A stretch of 64,000 bases of DNA from Lysobacteraceae bacterium NML93-0399 (GTDB taxonomy: Bacteria > Pseudomonadota > Gammaproteobacteria > Xanthomonadales > Xanthomonadaceae), in contig NTJI01000001.1 of NCBI GenBank assembly GCA_002307375.1, positions 620,001 through 684,000 of the forward strand, given 5' to 3'. The position numbers were made by a program, and so were the translations under genes. The notes under the pieces were generated by a model. That model saw only the letters and a list, made by a program, of their open reading frames with translations, searched no databases and had not been told where the DNA came from. Below, piece by piece: positions 16,621 to 26,417 of this stretch. Positions within the stretch are counted from its first letter, which is position 1. Each line of letters begins with the position of its first letter.

Positions 16621-16718
16621 GAGCTGCGGCGCTAACAAGACAGGACAAGCATGCGGGTGATCGCAAGCTCCGCCGATCTCAGGCGTACCGATCAGCGGCC
16701 CCACCGTCACATCGCCCC

Positions 16719-18851
16719 CTACTGCAACAACGCGTCGAACGCGCCCGCGTCCATCGGACGCCCCAGCCAGAACCCCTGCCCCAGATCACAACCGCGATCG
16801 CGCAGCACCTCGAACTGGCCTTCCTTCTCCACGCCCTCGGCGACCACGGTGATGCCGATCGAGTGGGCCATCGAAATGATCGCCGTGGTCAGAGCGAGGT
16901 CGTCCGGGTCGCGCAGGACGTCGGCGACGAAGCTGCGGTCGATCTTGACGCCGTCGACCGGCACCCGGCGCAGGTGGCTCAGGCCCGAGAAGCCGGTGCC
17001 GAAATCGTCGAGCCAGATCTCGACCCCGAGCGCGCGCAGGGCGGCGAGCAACTGGCCGATGCGGGCCTCGTCGCCGATCACCGCCGTCTCGGTCAGTTCC
17101 AGATGCAGGTGGCGGGCGGCCAGGCCCGAGGCGCGCAGCGCGGCCTCGACCTCACCGGCGAACGCCGCGCCGCGCAGCTGGCGCGGCGAGACGTTGACCG
17201 CCACGAACAGGTCGGCCGCAGCCGGGAAACGCTGTTGCCACGCGCGCGCCTGCAGACAGGCGGCGTGCAGCACCTGGGGGCCGATGACGTCGATCAGTCC
17301 GCTCTGCTCGGCCACGTCGATGAACACCGACGGCGCGACGTTGCCGAACTCGGGGTGCCGCCAGCGCAGCAGTGCCTCCACGCCCACCTGTGCGCGGTCC
17401 TGCATGCGCATCACCGGCTGGTAGGCCAGGCTCAGCTCGCCGCGGTCCCAGGCGCCGCGCAGTGCCTGCTCCATGTGCATGCGTCGTTCCACCGCCTGGT
17501 CAGCCGCCAGACTGTAGAAGCGATAGCCGTTCTTGCCGGCGAGTTTGGCCTGGTACATCGCGATGTCGCCGTTCTTGAGCAACATCCCGGCACTACTCGC
17601 ATCGTCGGGAAACAGGGTGATGCCGATCGAAATGCCGAGGAACACCTGCCGGCCTTCGACCTCGATCGGCCGGGCCATTTCCTCGACCAGCCGGGTCGCC
17701 AGGCGCTCGGCCAGCGGCCCCAGCTCGGTGCCGCTGCCGGCCGGCAGCTCCAGCAACACCACGAACTCGTCGCCACCGAACCGTGCGAGCAGCGCGTCGG
17801 CGACATCGAACTCGCGCACGGCCGCATCGATGCGCGTGGTGAACTGCACCAGCGCCGCATCGCCCGCGTCGTGGCCGAGCGTGTCGTTGACGCGCTTGAA
17901 ATCGTCGACGTCGGCGAACAGCAGCGCCAGGCGCCCGGGATCGTCCTGCATCCGGAGCAGGCGCCGGTCCAGCGATTCGCGAAAGGCCAGCCTGTTGGCC
18001 AGCCCGGTCAGGGTATCGGTGTAGGCCATGCGGCGGATGTCGCGGTCATGGCGCGCGATGCTGGCGCGCATGCGGTCGAACGCGCGCACCAGTTCACCGA
18101 TCTCGTCCTGTCGACCATCGGCAGGCATCACCACGTCGTAATGCCCGGCCTCGATGCGCTGGGCGGCCCCGGCAAGCTGGCGCACCGGCCGTACCAGCCG
18201 GCGCTGCAGCAGCGCCGCGACGATCACGCCCAGTGCCAACAGCACGACCAGCAGGACGCCGACGCCGATCAGGTGGCGACGCGCGATCTCGTCCAGCCGC
18301 GCCTGCATCATCGCGACCATCGCATCTTCGTCCTGCCGGGCCGTGGCCAGGGAATAGCCGACACGCACGCCGCCCAGTCGCTGGTCGCCGACGCGGATGG
18401 GCGCCGATACGTCGAGCAGTTGGCCGTTGCTCTGCATATGCTGGCCGGTCGCCGCGACGACTTCGGATGCGAAGGGGTCGTCCATGCGCTGGTCGTAGCG
18501 CTCGATGTCGCGGCTGCCGTCGTGGACGATGCTGCCGTCGGTGTCGTAGACGATCACATAGCTCACGTCCGGCTGGCGCAGCACATTGCCGATGATCGTG
18601 CCGATGGCGTCGAGGTCGAAGTAATACAGCGGATTGACCAGCGCGTCGGCGACCTGCTCCGACACGGCCTCGCCCCGCAGCAGCAGGCGCTGGGAAGCGA
18701 GTGCGTGCATCGAACGCTGACTCAGCGCGAGGATCTGCTTCTGCGCCTGTTCCCGCTGTTGCAGCACGAGCGCCACCGCGACCAGTCCTGCCAGCACCGC
18801 GGCGCCCACCAGCGCCAGGAACATCGCCTGCAGACCGGCGCGCAGCTTCAT
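16719..18851 (-). CDS. Membrane sensor with HAMP, GGDEF and EAL domains (c-di-GMP turnover)
   Basis: A 710-residue inner-membrane protein that makes and/or degrades cyclic di-GMP. Layout: membrane helix (9-30), periplasmic sensor (about 31-193, including DVSYVIVYDTDGSIVHDG), second helix (194-214), HAMP (about 215-268), GGDEF (275-440; RFGGDEF with GGDEF at 359-363), EAL (455-710; VEALLRW at 491-497, LELTET, DDFGTGFSGLSHL, KIDRSF and AEGVE). Both active-site sets look intact, so bifunctionality is possible. Its start overlaps the stop of the PhnD-like gene by 4 bases (ATGA), pointing to joint function as a ligand-sensing pair. Confidence 0.93.
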   Translation of the reverse strand: MKLRAGLQAMFLALVGAAVLAGLVAVALVLQQREQAQKQILALSQRSMHALASQRLLLRGEAVSEQVADALVNPLYYFDLDAIGTIIGNVLRQPDVSYVIVYDTDGSIVHDGSRDIERYDQRMDDPFASEVVAATGQHMQSNGQLLDVSAPIRVGDQRLGGVRVGYSLATARQDEDAMVAMMQARLDEIARRHLIGVGVLLVVLLALGVIVAALLQRRLVRPVRQLAGAAQRIEAGHYDVVMPADGRQDEIGELVRAFDRMRASIARHDRDIRRMAYTDTLTGLANRLAFRESLDRRLLRMQDDPGRLALLFADVDDFKRVNDTLGHDAGDAALVQFTTRIDAAVREFDVADALLARFGGDEFVVLLELPAGSGTELGPLAERLATRLVEEMARPIEVEGRQVFLGISIGITLFPDDASSAGMLLKNGDIAMYQAKLAGKNGYRFYSLAADQAVERRMHMEQALRGAWDRGELSLAYQPVMRMQDRAQVGVEALLRWRHPEFGNVAPSVFIDVAEQSGLIDVIGPQVLHAACLQARAWQQRFPAAADLFVAVNVSPRQLRGAAFAGEVEAALRASGLAARHLHLELTETAVIGDEARIGQLLAALRALGVEIWLDDFGTGFSGLSHLRRVPVDGVKIDRSFVADVLRDPDDLALTTAIISMAHSIGITVVAEGVEKEGQFEVLRDRGCDLGQGFWLGRPMDAGAFDALLQ

Positions 18852-19822
18852 TCGACCTCCGCCACGACGCGCAGCGCGCCCGTACGCAACACGTCGAGCC
18901 CGGCGCGGGTGTCCGCGTCGATCGGCAGGAAGGCCGTAGTGCGGAAGAACTGCCGCAGCGCGTCGGCGGCCCGGGGATCTGCTGCGGCCTCGAGCAGCAC
19001 CTCGCGCAGGCGCGCGGCCACGCGGGCATCGAGATCGCCGCGCACCATCTCCAGCGCGCGCGGGAACGGCGGCGTCTCACGGACGACGACGAAGTCACGC
19101 TTGAACGAGGGCGGCACCCGGCGCGCGTTGTCCCAGTCCAGATTGCTCATCGCGCCGGCATCGACCAGCCGCTTGTGCACCCAGGAACTCATGTTGAGTT
19201 CCGAGCGCGCGAACAGGTAGCCCACCGAATCGGGCTCGGGCTGGTCGCGCGGCGAGAGCAGGATTTCCAGCGTCATTCCGCGTGCGAGCAGTTCTCCAGC
19301 CGGCACGAAATAGGCACTGGTCGACTGGCGGTTCTGGAACGCGATGCTGCGCCCGCGCAGGTCCTCCAGACCGCGGATGCCACTGTCGCGGCGTGCGAAG
19401 TAGACCGTGTGGTAGCGGCTCACGCCATGACGCTCGGTCAGCAGCAGGGCGCGCGCATCGGCGCGCGATTCGAGCAGCATCGCGCCGCTCGCCGTTTCGG
19501 TGACCCAGTCCACTCGCCCGCGGCGCAGGTAGCTCTGCATCTGCTGCGCGTCACGGGCCATCAGCACGCGGCCTTCGGTGATGCCCATATCGCCCATACG
19601 TGCGACCACGTAGTCGAGCAACGGCTTGAGCTGTTCGTAATGCGCTTGGGGATCGTCGCTGATACGGCCGAGCACCAGCACGTTGCGCGACTCGGCAGCC
19701 CGTGTCGACGGCATCGCCAGCAGGCACGCCAGCAGGCACGCCAGCACCACGCCCGACAGCAGCCAGCGGAAGAGAAGGCGAGGGTCCAAGGCGGATCCTG
19801 GCGTGGGGGAGCGAAGTGGCAA
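18848..19822 (-). CDS. PhnD-like periplasmic phosphate/phosphonate-type binding protein
   Basis: A 324-residue exported protein with a hydrophobic signal (WLLSGVVLACLLACLLAM) and a PhnD-like type 2 binding-protein fold (LVLGRISDDPQAHYEQLKPLLDYV..., GRVDWVTETASGAMLL, LRGRSIAFQNRQSTSAYFVPAGELL). No ABC permease or ATPase genes accompany it. Its partner is the GGDEF/EAL membrane protein, overlapping by 4 bp, so it probably serves as a sensory ligand receptor rather than for uptake. The start is uncertain: TTG at 19822, or TTG at 19789 just before the signal. The ligand is unknown. Confidence 0.8.
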   Translation of the reverse strand: MPLRSPTPGSALDPRLLFRWLLSGVVLACLLACLLAMPSTRAAESRNVLVLGRISDDPQAHYEQLKPLLDYVVARMGDMGITEGRVLMARDAQQMQSYLRRGRVDWVTETASGAMLLESRADARALLLTERHGVSRYHTVYFARRDSGIRGLEDLRGRSIAFQNRQSTSAYFVPAGELLARGMTLEILLSPRDQPEPDSVGYLFARSELNMSSWVHKRLVDAGAMSNLDWDNARRVPPSFKRDFVVVRETPPFPRALEMVRGDLDARVAARLREVLLEAAADPRAADALRQFFRTTAFLPIDADTRAGLDVLRTGALRVVAEVE

Positions 19823-19861
19823 GCCTAGTCCAAAGCACCTGCCGCGGCGATAGCGCCAGGC

Positions 19862-20671
19862 TCAGTCGGCGCCACGTTCGCCGGCCAGGCGTGCCATGCG
19901 CTGGGCGTCGGCGAGGATGCCGCGCAGCAGACGCACTTCCTTCTCGTCCAGGCCGGTGCGCACGAACAGCCGGCGCAGCTTGCGCATCGCGGAATCGGGC
20001 GCGCGCCCCTTGTGGAAGTCGATCGCTTCGAGCGTATCGGCCAGCTGGGCGAAGAAGCCTTCGAGCGCCGCATGCGGCACGGCGTCCGGATTGCCGGGCG
20101 CGATCGCCTCGGGCACGGCTGTGTCCTCGCCCAGCAGCGCCAGCCGCAATTCGTAGCTGAGTACCTGCACGGCGGCGGCAAGATTGAGCGAGCTGTAGTC
20201 CGGATTGGCCTGAATGTGCACCGCGGCGTGGCACAGCTGCAGCTCGGCATTGTCCAGACCGGTGCGCTCGCGCCCGAAGACCAGCGCGACCTCGCCGCCG
20301 GCGCGCGCCTGCGCATGCGCCGACGCGGCGGCCGCACGCGGACGCAGTTCGCGCAGCTGCACGCGGCGGCTGCGCGCCGTGCAGCCGAGCACCAGCCGGC
20401 AATCGGAGACCGCTTCGGCGAGCGTGTCGAAACGCGCCGCGCCGGCGAGCACATCGTCGGCGCCGGCAGCCATCGCATCGGCCTCGGCATGCGGGAACTT
20501 CTGCGGGGCGACCAGCACCAGCCGGTGCAGCCCCATGGTCTTGATCGCGCGCGCAGCCGAGCCGATGTTGCCGGGGTGCTGGGTGCCGACGAGCACGATG
20601 CGGATACGGTGTGCGGCACCGTCGGCGACGGCGGTGTCGGATTCGGACGGGGGATTCAGGGGCGCTTGCAT
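19862..20671 (-). CDS. trmJ: tRNA (cytidine/uridine-2'-O-)-methyltransferase TrmJ
   Basis: A SPOUT-class methyltransferase that 2'-O-methylates position 32 of several tRNAs with S-adenosylmethionine. The 269-residue length is normal. Motifs: HPGNIGSAARA (motif 1), ALVFGRERTGL (motif 2), and PDYSSLNLAAAVQVLSYEL (motif 3, forming the knot). A TrmJ-type C-terminal helical extension follows (LRRLFVRTGLDEKEVRLLRGIL). It is divergent from suhB with an 86-bp gap, an arrangement seen in other gammaproteobacteria. Confidence 0.93.
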   Translation of the reverse strand: MQAPLNPPSESDTAVADGAAHRIRIVLVGTQHPGNIGSAARAIKTMGLHRLVLVAPQKFPHAEADAMAAGADDVLAGAARFDTLAEAVSDCRLVLGCTARSRRVQLRELRPRAAAASAHAQARAGGEVALVFGRERTGLDNAELQLCHAAVHIQANPDYSSLNLAAAVQVLSYELRLALLGEDTAVPEAIAPGNPDAVPHAALEGFFAQLADTLEAIDFHKGRAPDSAMRKLRRLFVRTGLDEKEVRLLRGILADAQRMARLAGERGAD

Positions 20672-20679
20672 AGCGCGAA

Positions 20680-20688
20680 TGGTAAACT
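20680..20688 (+). promoter_or_regulatory. Candidate extended -10 promoter for suhB
   Basis: TGGTAAACT fits TGnTAnAAT-type extended -10 elements, 70 bp before the suhB ATG in the divergent trmJ/suhB gap. No convincing -35 is present. Confidence 0.4.
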
Positions 20689-20757
20689 GCGCGACCGGCC
20701 ACGCGCCGGCACTGCTCTTTCTCCCCTCGAACCTGCCCGCGCCCGGAGTCGTCCGCG

Positions 20758-21588
20758 ATGCTTCAACCTGCTGTCAACATCATGGTCAAGGCGGCGCGCG
20801 CCGGTGGTGGCGTCCTGCTCCGCAACATGCACAAGCTCGACGCGCTGAACGTCGTCGAGAAGGCCCGCCACGATTACGCGAGCGAGGTCGATGGCCTGGC
20901 CGAGGAAGCGATCGTCAAGGAACTGCGCCGCGCCTATCCCGAATACGCCGTGCTCGGCGAGGAAGGCGGCGCCAAGCCCGGTCGCGGCGGGCCGAGCCGT
21001 TACACCTGGGTCATCGATCCGCTCGACGGCACCAGCAACTACCTGCGCGGCTATCCCCACTGGTGCGTGTCGATCGCGCTGGTCGAGGGCGGCGAACCGC
21101 TGCACGGCGTGATCTTCGACCCGCTGCGCAACGAGCTGTTCACCGCGACGCGCGGCGCCGGCGCCCAGCTCAACGAGCGTCGCATCCGCGTCGCCGATCG
21201 CAAGGATCTGTCGGGCGCGATTATCGGCACCGGCTTCGCCCCGCGCGAGCGCAAGCGCGCCGGCGCGCAGCTGCGTGCGGTCGAAGCTCTGCTCGACTCG
21301 GCCGAGGACGTGCGCCGCAGCGGCTCGGCCGCGCTCGACCTGGCCTACGTGGCCGCCGGTCGCAGCGACGGTTACTTCGAAGCCGGCGTGCATCCCTGGG
21401 ACATCGCCGCCGGCGTGCTGCTGGTCCGCGAGGCCGGCGGCCGCATCAGCGACTTCAAGGGCGCGACGACCGGCCCGATGAACGTGGCTTTTGCCGGCGG
21501 TCGTCAGATCGTCGCGGGCAATGTGCGGCTGGTCGAGCCGCTGCAGAAGGCCCTGGTCGATTCGGGCTATGCGAAGGAATTTGCTTGA
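20758..21588 (+). CDS. suhB: Inositol-1-monophosphatase family protein SuhB
   Basis: A Mg2+-dependent, Li+-sensitive phosphatase; in E. coli SuhB also joins the rRNA antitermination complex. The 276-residue protein has the metal-binding motifs [15 protein letters not shown] and [15 protein letters not shown]. The N-terminus [20 protein letters not shown] matches family starts. The stop codon TGA is itself the first unit of a TGATTCG heptamer array. Confidence 0.94.
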   Translation: MLQPAVNIMVKAARAGGGVLLRNMHKLDALNVVEKARHDYASEVDGLAEEAIVKELRRAYPEYAVLGEEGGAKPGRGGPSRYTWVIDPLDGTSNYLRGYPHWCVSIALVEGGEPLHGVIFDPLRNELFTATRGAGAQLNERRIRVADRKDLSGAIIGTGFAPRERKRAGAQLRAVEALLDSAEDVRRSGSAALDLAYVAAGRSDGYFEAGVHPWDIAAGVLLVREAGGRISDFKGATTGPMNVAFAGGRQIVAGNVRLVEPLQKALVDSGYAKEFA

Positions 21589-21627
21589 TTCGTGATTCGT
21601 GATTGGTAATTCGTGATTCGAAACAGC

Positions 21628-21657
21628 GAAGGCCGCGCAGTGCGCGGCCTTCTTTTT
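21628..21657 (+). terminator. Terminator after suhB
   Basis: GAAGGCCGCGC/GCGCGGCCTTC hairpin followed by five Ts, 40 bp past the suhB stop. Confidence 0.85.
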
Positions 21658-21670
21658 GCTCGTGCACTTC

Positions 21671-21740
21671 TGTAGAAGCGCGCTCGCGCGCGATGGCGCG
21701 TCCCCAGCGACAGCCCATCGCGCGCAAGCGCGCTCCTACA
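21671..21740. repeat. REP-like palindrome, GTAGGAGCGCGC family (copy 1)
   Basis: TGTAGAAGCGCGCTCGCGCGC and its inverted partner GCGCGCAAGCGCGCTCCTACA face each other across about 28 bp. Related copies lie at 30701, 34082 and 34261. Confidence 0.75.
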
Positions 21741-21764
21741 GGGGCGACCGCGGCACCTCACCTG

Positions 21765-21803
21765 AAAAGCAGAAGGCCGCGCAGTGCGCGGCCTTCTGCT
21801 TTT
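21765..21803 (-). terminator. Terminator after secF (second hairpin copy, bidirectional)
   Basis: A long, near-perfect stem AAAAGCAGAAGGCCGCGC...GCGCGGCCTTCTGCTTTT with T runs on both strands. The core is identical to the 21628 hairpin. Confidence 0.8.
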
Positions 21804-21864
21804 CACGAATCACGAATCACGAATCACGAATCACGAATCACGAATCACGAATCACGAATCACGA

Positions 21865-22830
21865 TCAAGGCCGACGCGCCAGCGCCTCTTCGTCCTTGGC
21901 CTTGGGCAGCAGGTCCTGCTTGGTGACGCGCAACAGGCCGTAGGTCAGCAGCGGACAGGCGATCAGCACCGACGACAGCGTGGCCACCACCGCGCCCAGC
22001 ATCTGGGTCAGCGCCAGGCCTTCGAGCGAACCACCACCGTAGAGGAACAGCGCGAGCACCGACAGGAAGAACACCACCGAGGTGATGATGGTGCGCGAGA
22101 GCGTCTGGTTGATGGAGCGGTTGAAGACCTCCAGCGGATCGGCACGCATGCCGCGGAAGTTCTCGCGCACGCGGTCGAAGACCACGATGGTGTCGTTGAT
22201 CGAGAAGCCCATCACCGACAGCAGGCCGGCCAGTACGGTCAGGTCGAACTCGCGACCGGTGAGCGCGAACAGGCCTGCCACCACGGCCACGTCGAAGAGC
22301 GTGGTGGCGCTTGCGACCACCGCGAACTTCCACTCGAAGCGGACGCTGATGTACAGCAGGAAGCCGACCAGCACGAAGATCGCCGCATAGATGGCGTTCT
22401 TGCGCAGATCGCCCGAGACCTGGGAGCCGATCGACTCGGTGCTCAGGATCCGGCCGGGATTGTCCGCCGTCGTCGCTGCCTCCAGCACGTGCTGGGCGAG
22501 CTCGGCGTTGTCCTCGATGTGCGCGATGTCCTCGGCCGCGCGCACGCGGATCAGCAGATCGTTGCCGCTGCCGAAGGTCTGCACCTGCGCATTTTCGATC
22601 TCGGCCGCTTCGAGCCGCTCGCGCACCTCATCGACGCTGACGGGATTCTCGAAGCGCACGTTCACCGCGGTGCCGCCGGTGAAGTCGAGCGCGAAGTTGA
22701 AGCCCTTCAGGCCGATGACGGCGAACGCGCCGACGAACGCCAGCAGGGCGATGGTGATGAAGACATGGCGGAACCGCATGAAATCGATGCGGGTGTTCGC
22801 CGGAACGAGGGTCAACGGGAAAATTTTCAT
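21865..22830 (-). CDS. secF: Protein translocase subunit SecF
   Basis: An inner-membrane partner of SecD that uses the proton gradient to pull exported proteins through SecYEG. The 321-residue protein has a first helix near residues 23-43, the periplasmic P1 region (FTGGTAVNVRFENPVSVDEVRE), and five further helices with VMGFSINDTIVVFDRVREN and the MLGAVVATLSSVLIACPLL end. The ATG at 22830 follows a GGGAGAG site and starts 13 bp after the secD stop. The longer open frame upstream is inside secD. It is the last gene of tgt-yajC-secD-secF. Confidence 0.96.
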   Translation of the reverse strand: MKIFPLTLVPANTRIDFMRFRHVFITIALLAFVGAFAVIGLKGFNFALDFTGGTAVNVRFENPVSVDEVRERLEAAEIENAQVQTFGSGNDLLIRVRAAEDIAHIEDNAELAQHVLEAATTADNPGRILSTESIGSQVSGDLRKNAIYAAIFVLVGFLLYISVRFEWKFAVVASATTLFDVAVVAGLFALTGREFDLTVLAGLLSVMGFSINDTIVVFDRVRENFRGMRADPLEVFNRSINQTLSRTIITSVVFFLSVLALFLYGGGSLEGLALTQMLGAVVATLSSVLIACPLLTYGLLRVTKQDLLPKAKDEEALARRP

Positions 22831-22843
22831 CGGGTCTCTCCCG

Positions 22844-24727
22844 TCAGATCGCCAGGGACTTGAGCTTCTTGCGCGGCGCATAGATCAGCGTGACCAGTGC
22901 GCGCGACACGACGATCGCGGTGAACATCGACGCGACGATGCCGATCACCAGCGTGACCGCGAAGCCCTGCAGCGGACCGGTGCCGAAGGCGTACAGCGCG
23001 ATGCCCGCGATGATGCCGGTGAGGTTGGAGTCGAAGATGGTGTCCGATGCCTTCTCGTAGCCGGTCACGATCGCCGCCTTGGGTGGCATGCCCGCCCGCA
23101 ACTCCTCGCGGATGCGCTCGTTGATCAGCACGTTGGCGTCGACCGACAGACCGATCGACAGCGCCAGACCGGCGAAGCCGGGCAGCGACATCGTGGCGCC
23201 GAACAGCGACATCACCGCGACCACGATCAGCAGGTTCAGGACCAACGCCAGACAGGTGACGATGCCGAACATGCGGTAGTACAGCATGAAGAAGATCAGG
23301 GTGAAGACGAAGGCGTAGAGCACCGCGGTGATGCCGCGCTCGACGTTTTCCGCGCCCAGGCTCGGGCCGACGACACGTTCTTCGACGAAGTCCATCGGCG
23401 CGGCCAGCGCGCCGGCCTTGAGCTGGCGGGCCAGGTCGTTGGCTTCTTCGCGCGACAGGCCGGTGGTCTGGAATTCGCGGCCGAACACGCCGCGGATGGT
23501 CGAGGAGCTGATCACGCGCTCGACCGTCCGCGCCGAGCGCACTTCCTCGCCGTCGACGATGCGCACGGTCGGGATGCGCTCGACGTAGACGATGCCCAGG
23601 CGCTGGCCGACGTTTTCCAGCGTGTGGTCGAGCATGCGCTTGCCGCCCGCGCTGTTGAGCGTGATGCCCACCGACGGCATGCCGGTCTGCTGGTCGGTCT
23701 GCGGGTTGGCGTTGATCAGCTGGTCACCCGACACCAGGATGCGGCGCGACAGCAGCAGCGGCGTGCCGGTCTCGTTGTAGTAGATGCGCGAGTCGGCGGG
23801 GATGTTGCCCGACGCGACCGCAGCCGCAGCCTGGTTCTCGTCGCCGGTAACGGCGCGGAACTCCAGCGTCGCGGTCGCGCCGATCAGGCGCTTGGCCTCG
23901 GCGGTGTCCTGCAGGCCGGGCAGCTGGATGACCAGGCGGTCGTCGCCCTGGCGCTGCAGCACCGGCTCGGCGACGCCGATCGAGTTGATGCGGTTGGAAA
24001 TGACGGTGCGGTTCTGCTCGACCGCGTCGGATGCGATGCGGTCGATCTCGCCCTGCGACAGGCGCACGGTGATGCGGTTGCCCTCGACCGTGATCTGCGG
24101 GCCGCTGCCACCCAGCGCCTGGCCCGAGGCGCTGGCGAGACTGTCGGCGATCTGCTTGCGAGCCGCGCCCACATCCGCGCCTTCGGTCAGCACCACGCCG
24201 ATCGTGTTGTCGTTGCGACGCTCGACACTCGAATACCCGATGCGGGCTTCGCGCAGCACTGTGCGGATGCCGTCGGCGTAGCCTTCGACGCGCGTCTGCA
24301 GCGCCGCGGCCTGGTCGACCTGCATCACGAAGTGCACGCCGCCCTGCAGGTCCAGGCCGAGGGTCATCGGCCTGGCGCCCAGGTCGGACAGCCAGTCGGG
24401 CACGGTCGAGGCCAGATTCAGGGCCACCGAATAGTTCTCGCCCAGGACCGGACGCAGCGCGTCCGACGCGCGGGTCTGCGCGTCCGAATCCGCCAGGCGC
24501 ACCAGCAGGTGCTCCTCGTCGATCTCGGTACCGACCGGCGTCACGCCCGCATCGGCCAGCAAGCCGTCCACCTGCGCCTTGAGCGCCTCGTCGATACGCG
24601 CCTCACTGGTGCTGGGGGTGATCTGCACCGACGGGTTCTTCTGGTAGGCATTGGGCAGCGCGTACAGCGCGGCCAACACCAGCACCAGCAGGATGAGAAC
24701 GTATTTCCAGCGCGGGAATTCAAGCAT
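22844..24727 (-). CDS. secD: Protein translocase subunit SecD
   Basis: A 627-residue inner-membrane protein with an N-terminal helix (MLEFPRWKYVLILLVLVLAALYALP), a large periplasmic P1 domain with base and head (LGLDLQGGVHFVMQVD early), and a C-terminal block of five helices (GFAGLALSIGLSVDANVLINERIREEL, ATMSLPGFAG). It couples proton flow to late translocation with SecF. Length and motifs match full-length SecD. The yajC gene lies about 60 bp upstream. Confidence 0.96.
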   Translation of the reverse strand: MLEFPRWKYVLILLVLVLAALYALPNAYQKNPSVQITPSTSEARIDEALKAQVDGLLADAGVTPVGTEIDEEHLLVRLADSDAQTRASDALRPVLGENYSVALNLASTVPDWLSDLGARPMTLGLDLQGGVHFVMQVDQAAALQTRVEGYADGIRTVLREARIGYSSVERRNDNTIGVVLTEGADVGAARKQIADSLASASGQALGGSGPQITVEGNRITVRLSQGEIDRIASDAVEQNRTVISNRINSIGVAEPVLQRQGDDRLVIQLPGLQDTAEAKRLIGATATLEFRAVTGDENQAAAAVASGNIPADSRIYYNETGTPLLLSRRILVSGDQLINANPQTDQQTGMPSVGITLNSAGGKRMLDHTLENVGQRLGIVYVERIPTVRIVDGEEVRSARTVERVISSSTIRGVFGREFQTTGLSREEANDLARQLKAGALAAPMDFVEERVVGPSLGAENVERGITAVLYAFVFTLIFFMLYYRMFGIVTCLALVLNLLIVVAVMSLFGATMSLPGFAGLALSIGLSVDANVLINERIREELRAGMPPKAAIVTGYEKASDTIFDSNLTGIIAGIALYAFGTGPLQGFAVTLVIGIVASMFTAIVVSRALVTLIYAPRKKLKSLAI

Positions 24728-24787
24728 TGCCTTGCCTCGGACGCCGCGGAGCGGCGCCTGGAGAGATGACGGAACCGGAAACCGGGA

Positions 24788-25126
24788 TCAGGCGGACTTC
24801 AGCGTGCCCTTGGGCAGCACATTGCCCACCGCGCCCTTCTGCACGCGGATTTCCACGCGCTCGGCGATCTCGATGGTCAGAAAGCTGTCGCCGATGTTGC
24901 GCACCACGCCGGCGATGCCGCCGTTGGTGATGACTTCGTCGCCGACCGAGAGCTTCTCGAGCATCGCGCGGTGTTCCTTGGTGCGCTTCATCTGCGGACG
25001 GATCATCAGGAAGTACATGATCGCGATCAGGATGATCGGGAAGGCCAGCGTCGACAGCAGGCTCGGCGCGGCGGGGGCGCCCGCAGCAGCGTGGGCGGGG
25101 GCGATCAGGAGGTCCAGCAGGTTCAT
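24788..25126 (-). CDS. yajC: Preprotein translocase subunit YajC
   Basis: A single-span inner-membrane protein associated with SecDF. It has 112 residues from MNLLDLLIAPAHA; an alternative ATG at 25138 would add four residues. The membrane helix is at about 22-42 (LAFPIILIAIMYFLMIRPQMKR), followed by a small cytosolic domain (LSVGDEVITNGGIAGVV...FLTIEIAERVEIRVQKGAV). Confidence 0.95.
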   Translation of the reverse strand: MNLLDLLIAPAHAAAGAPAAPSLLSTLAFPIILIAIMYFLMIRPQMKRTKEHRAMLEKLSVGDEVITNGGIAGVVRNIGDSFLTIEIAERVEIRVQKGAVGNVLPKGTLKSA

Positions 25127-25243
25127 CGGGGCATCCATGGGTCGAAAACAGACAGCGGGCGATTATGGCACGGCCGGGCGCAGTCGCAGCCCGGAAAGCC
25201 GGTGAATGGGCGGTGATGGCAACCGGGGCGTCGCCGGGGCGAC

Positions 25244-26380
<1,137 letters not shown>

Positions 26381-26397
26381 CCGGTTATTATGACCGG
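26381..26397. promoter_or_regulatory. Imperfect palindrome in the 37-bp divergent gap tgt / LprI-like gene
   Basis: CCGGTTATTATGACCGG is an imperfect inverted repeat and the only AT-rich patch in the gap. CATAAT (minus strand, 26392-26387) could be the tgt -10. It may be overlapping divergent promoters or an operator; this is inference only. Confidence 0.35.
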
Positions 26398-26417
26398 TTC
26401 GCCTGTTTCAAACCCGA

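Larger units (their letters stand above)
21586..21858. repeat. Composite repeat: inverted heptamer arrays, two terminators and a REP palindrome
   Basis: From left to right: a five-unit array (TGATTCG and variants, 21586-21620) starting on the suhB stop codon; a hairpin (21628-21657); a REP-like palindrome (21671-21740); a second hairpin (21765-21803); and seven perfect TCACGAA units plus one variant (21803-21858) ending 6 bp before the secF stop. The two arrays are the same heptamer in opposite orientation. Confidence 0.85.

Noticed and set aside
21803-21858. CRISPR-like regularly spaced repeats
   Set aside because: The units are 7 bp, contiguous, with no spacers and no cas genes. This is a simple tandem heptamer array.
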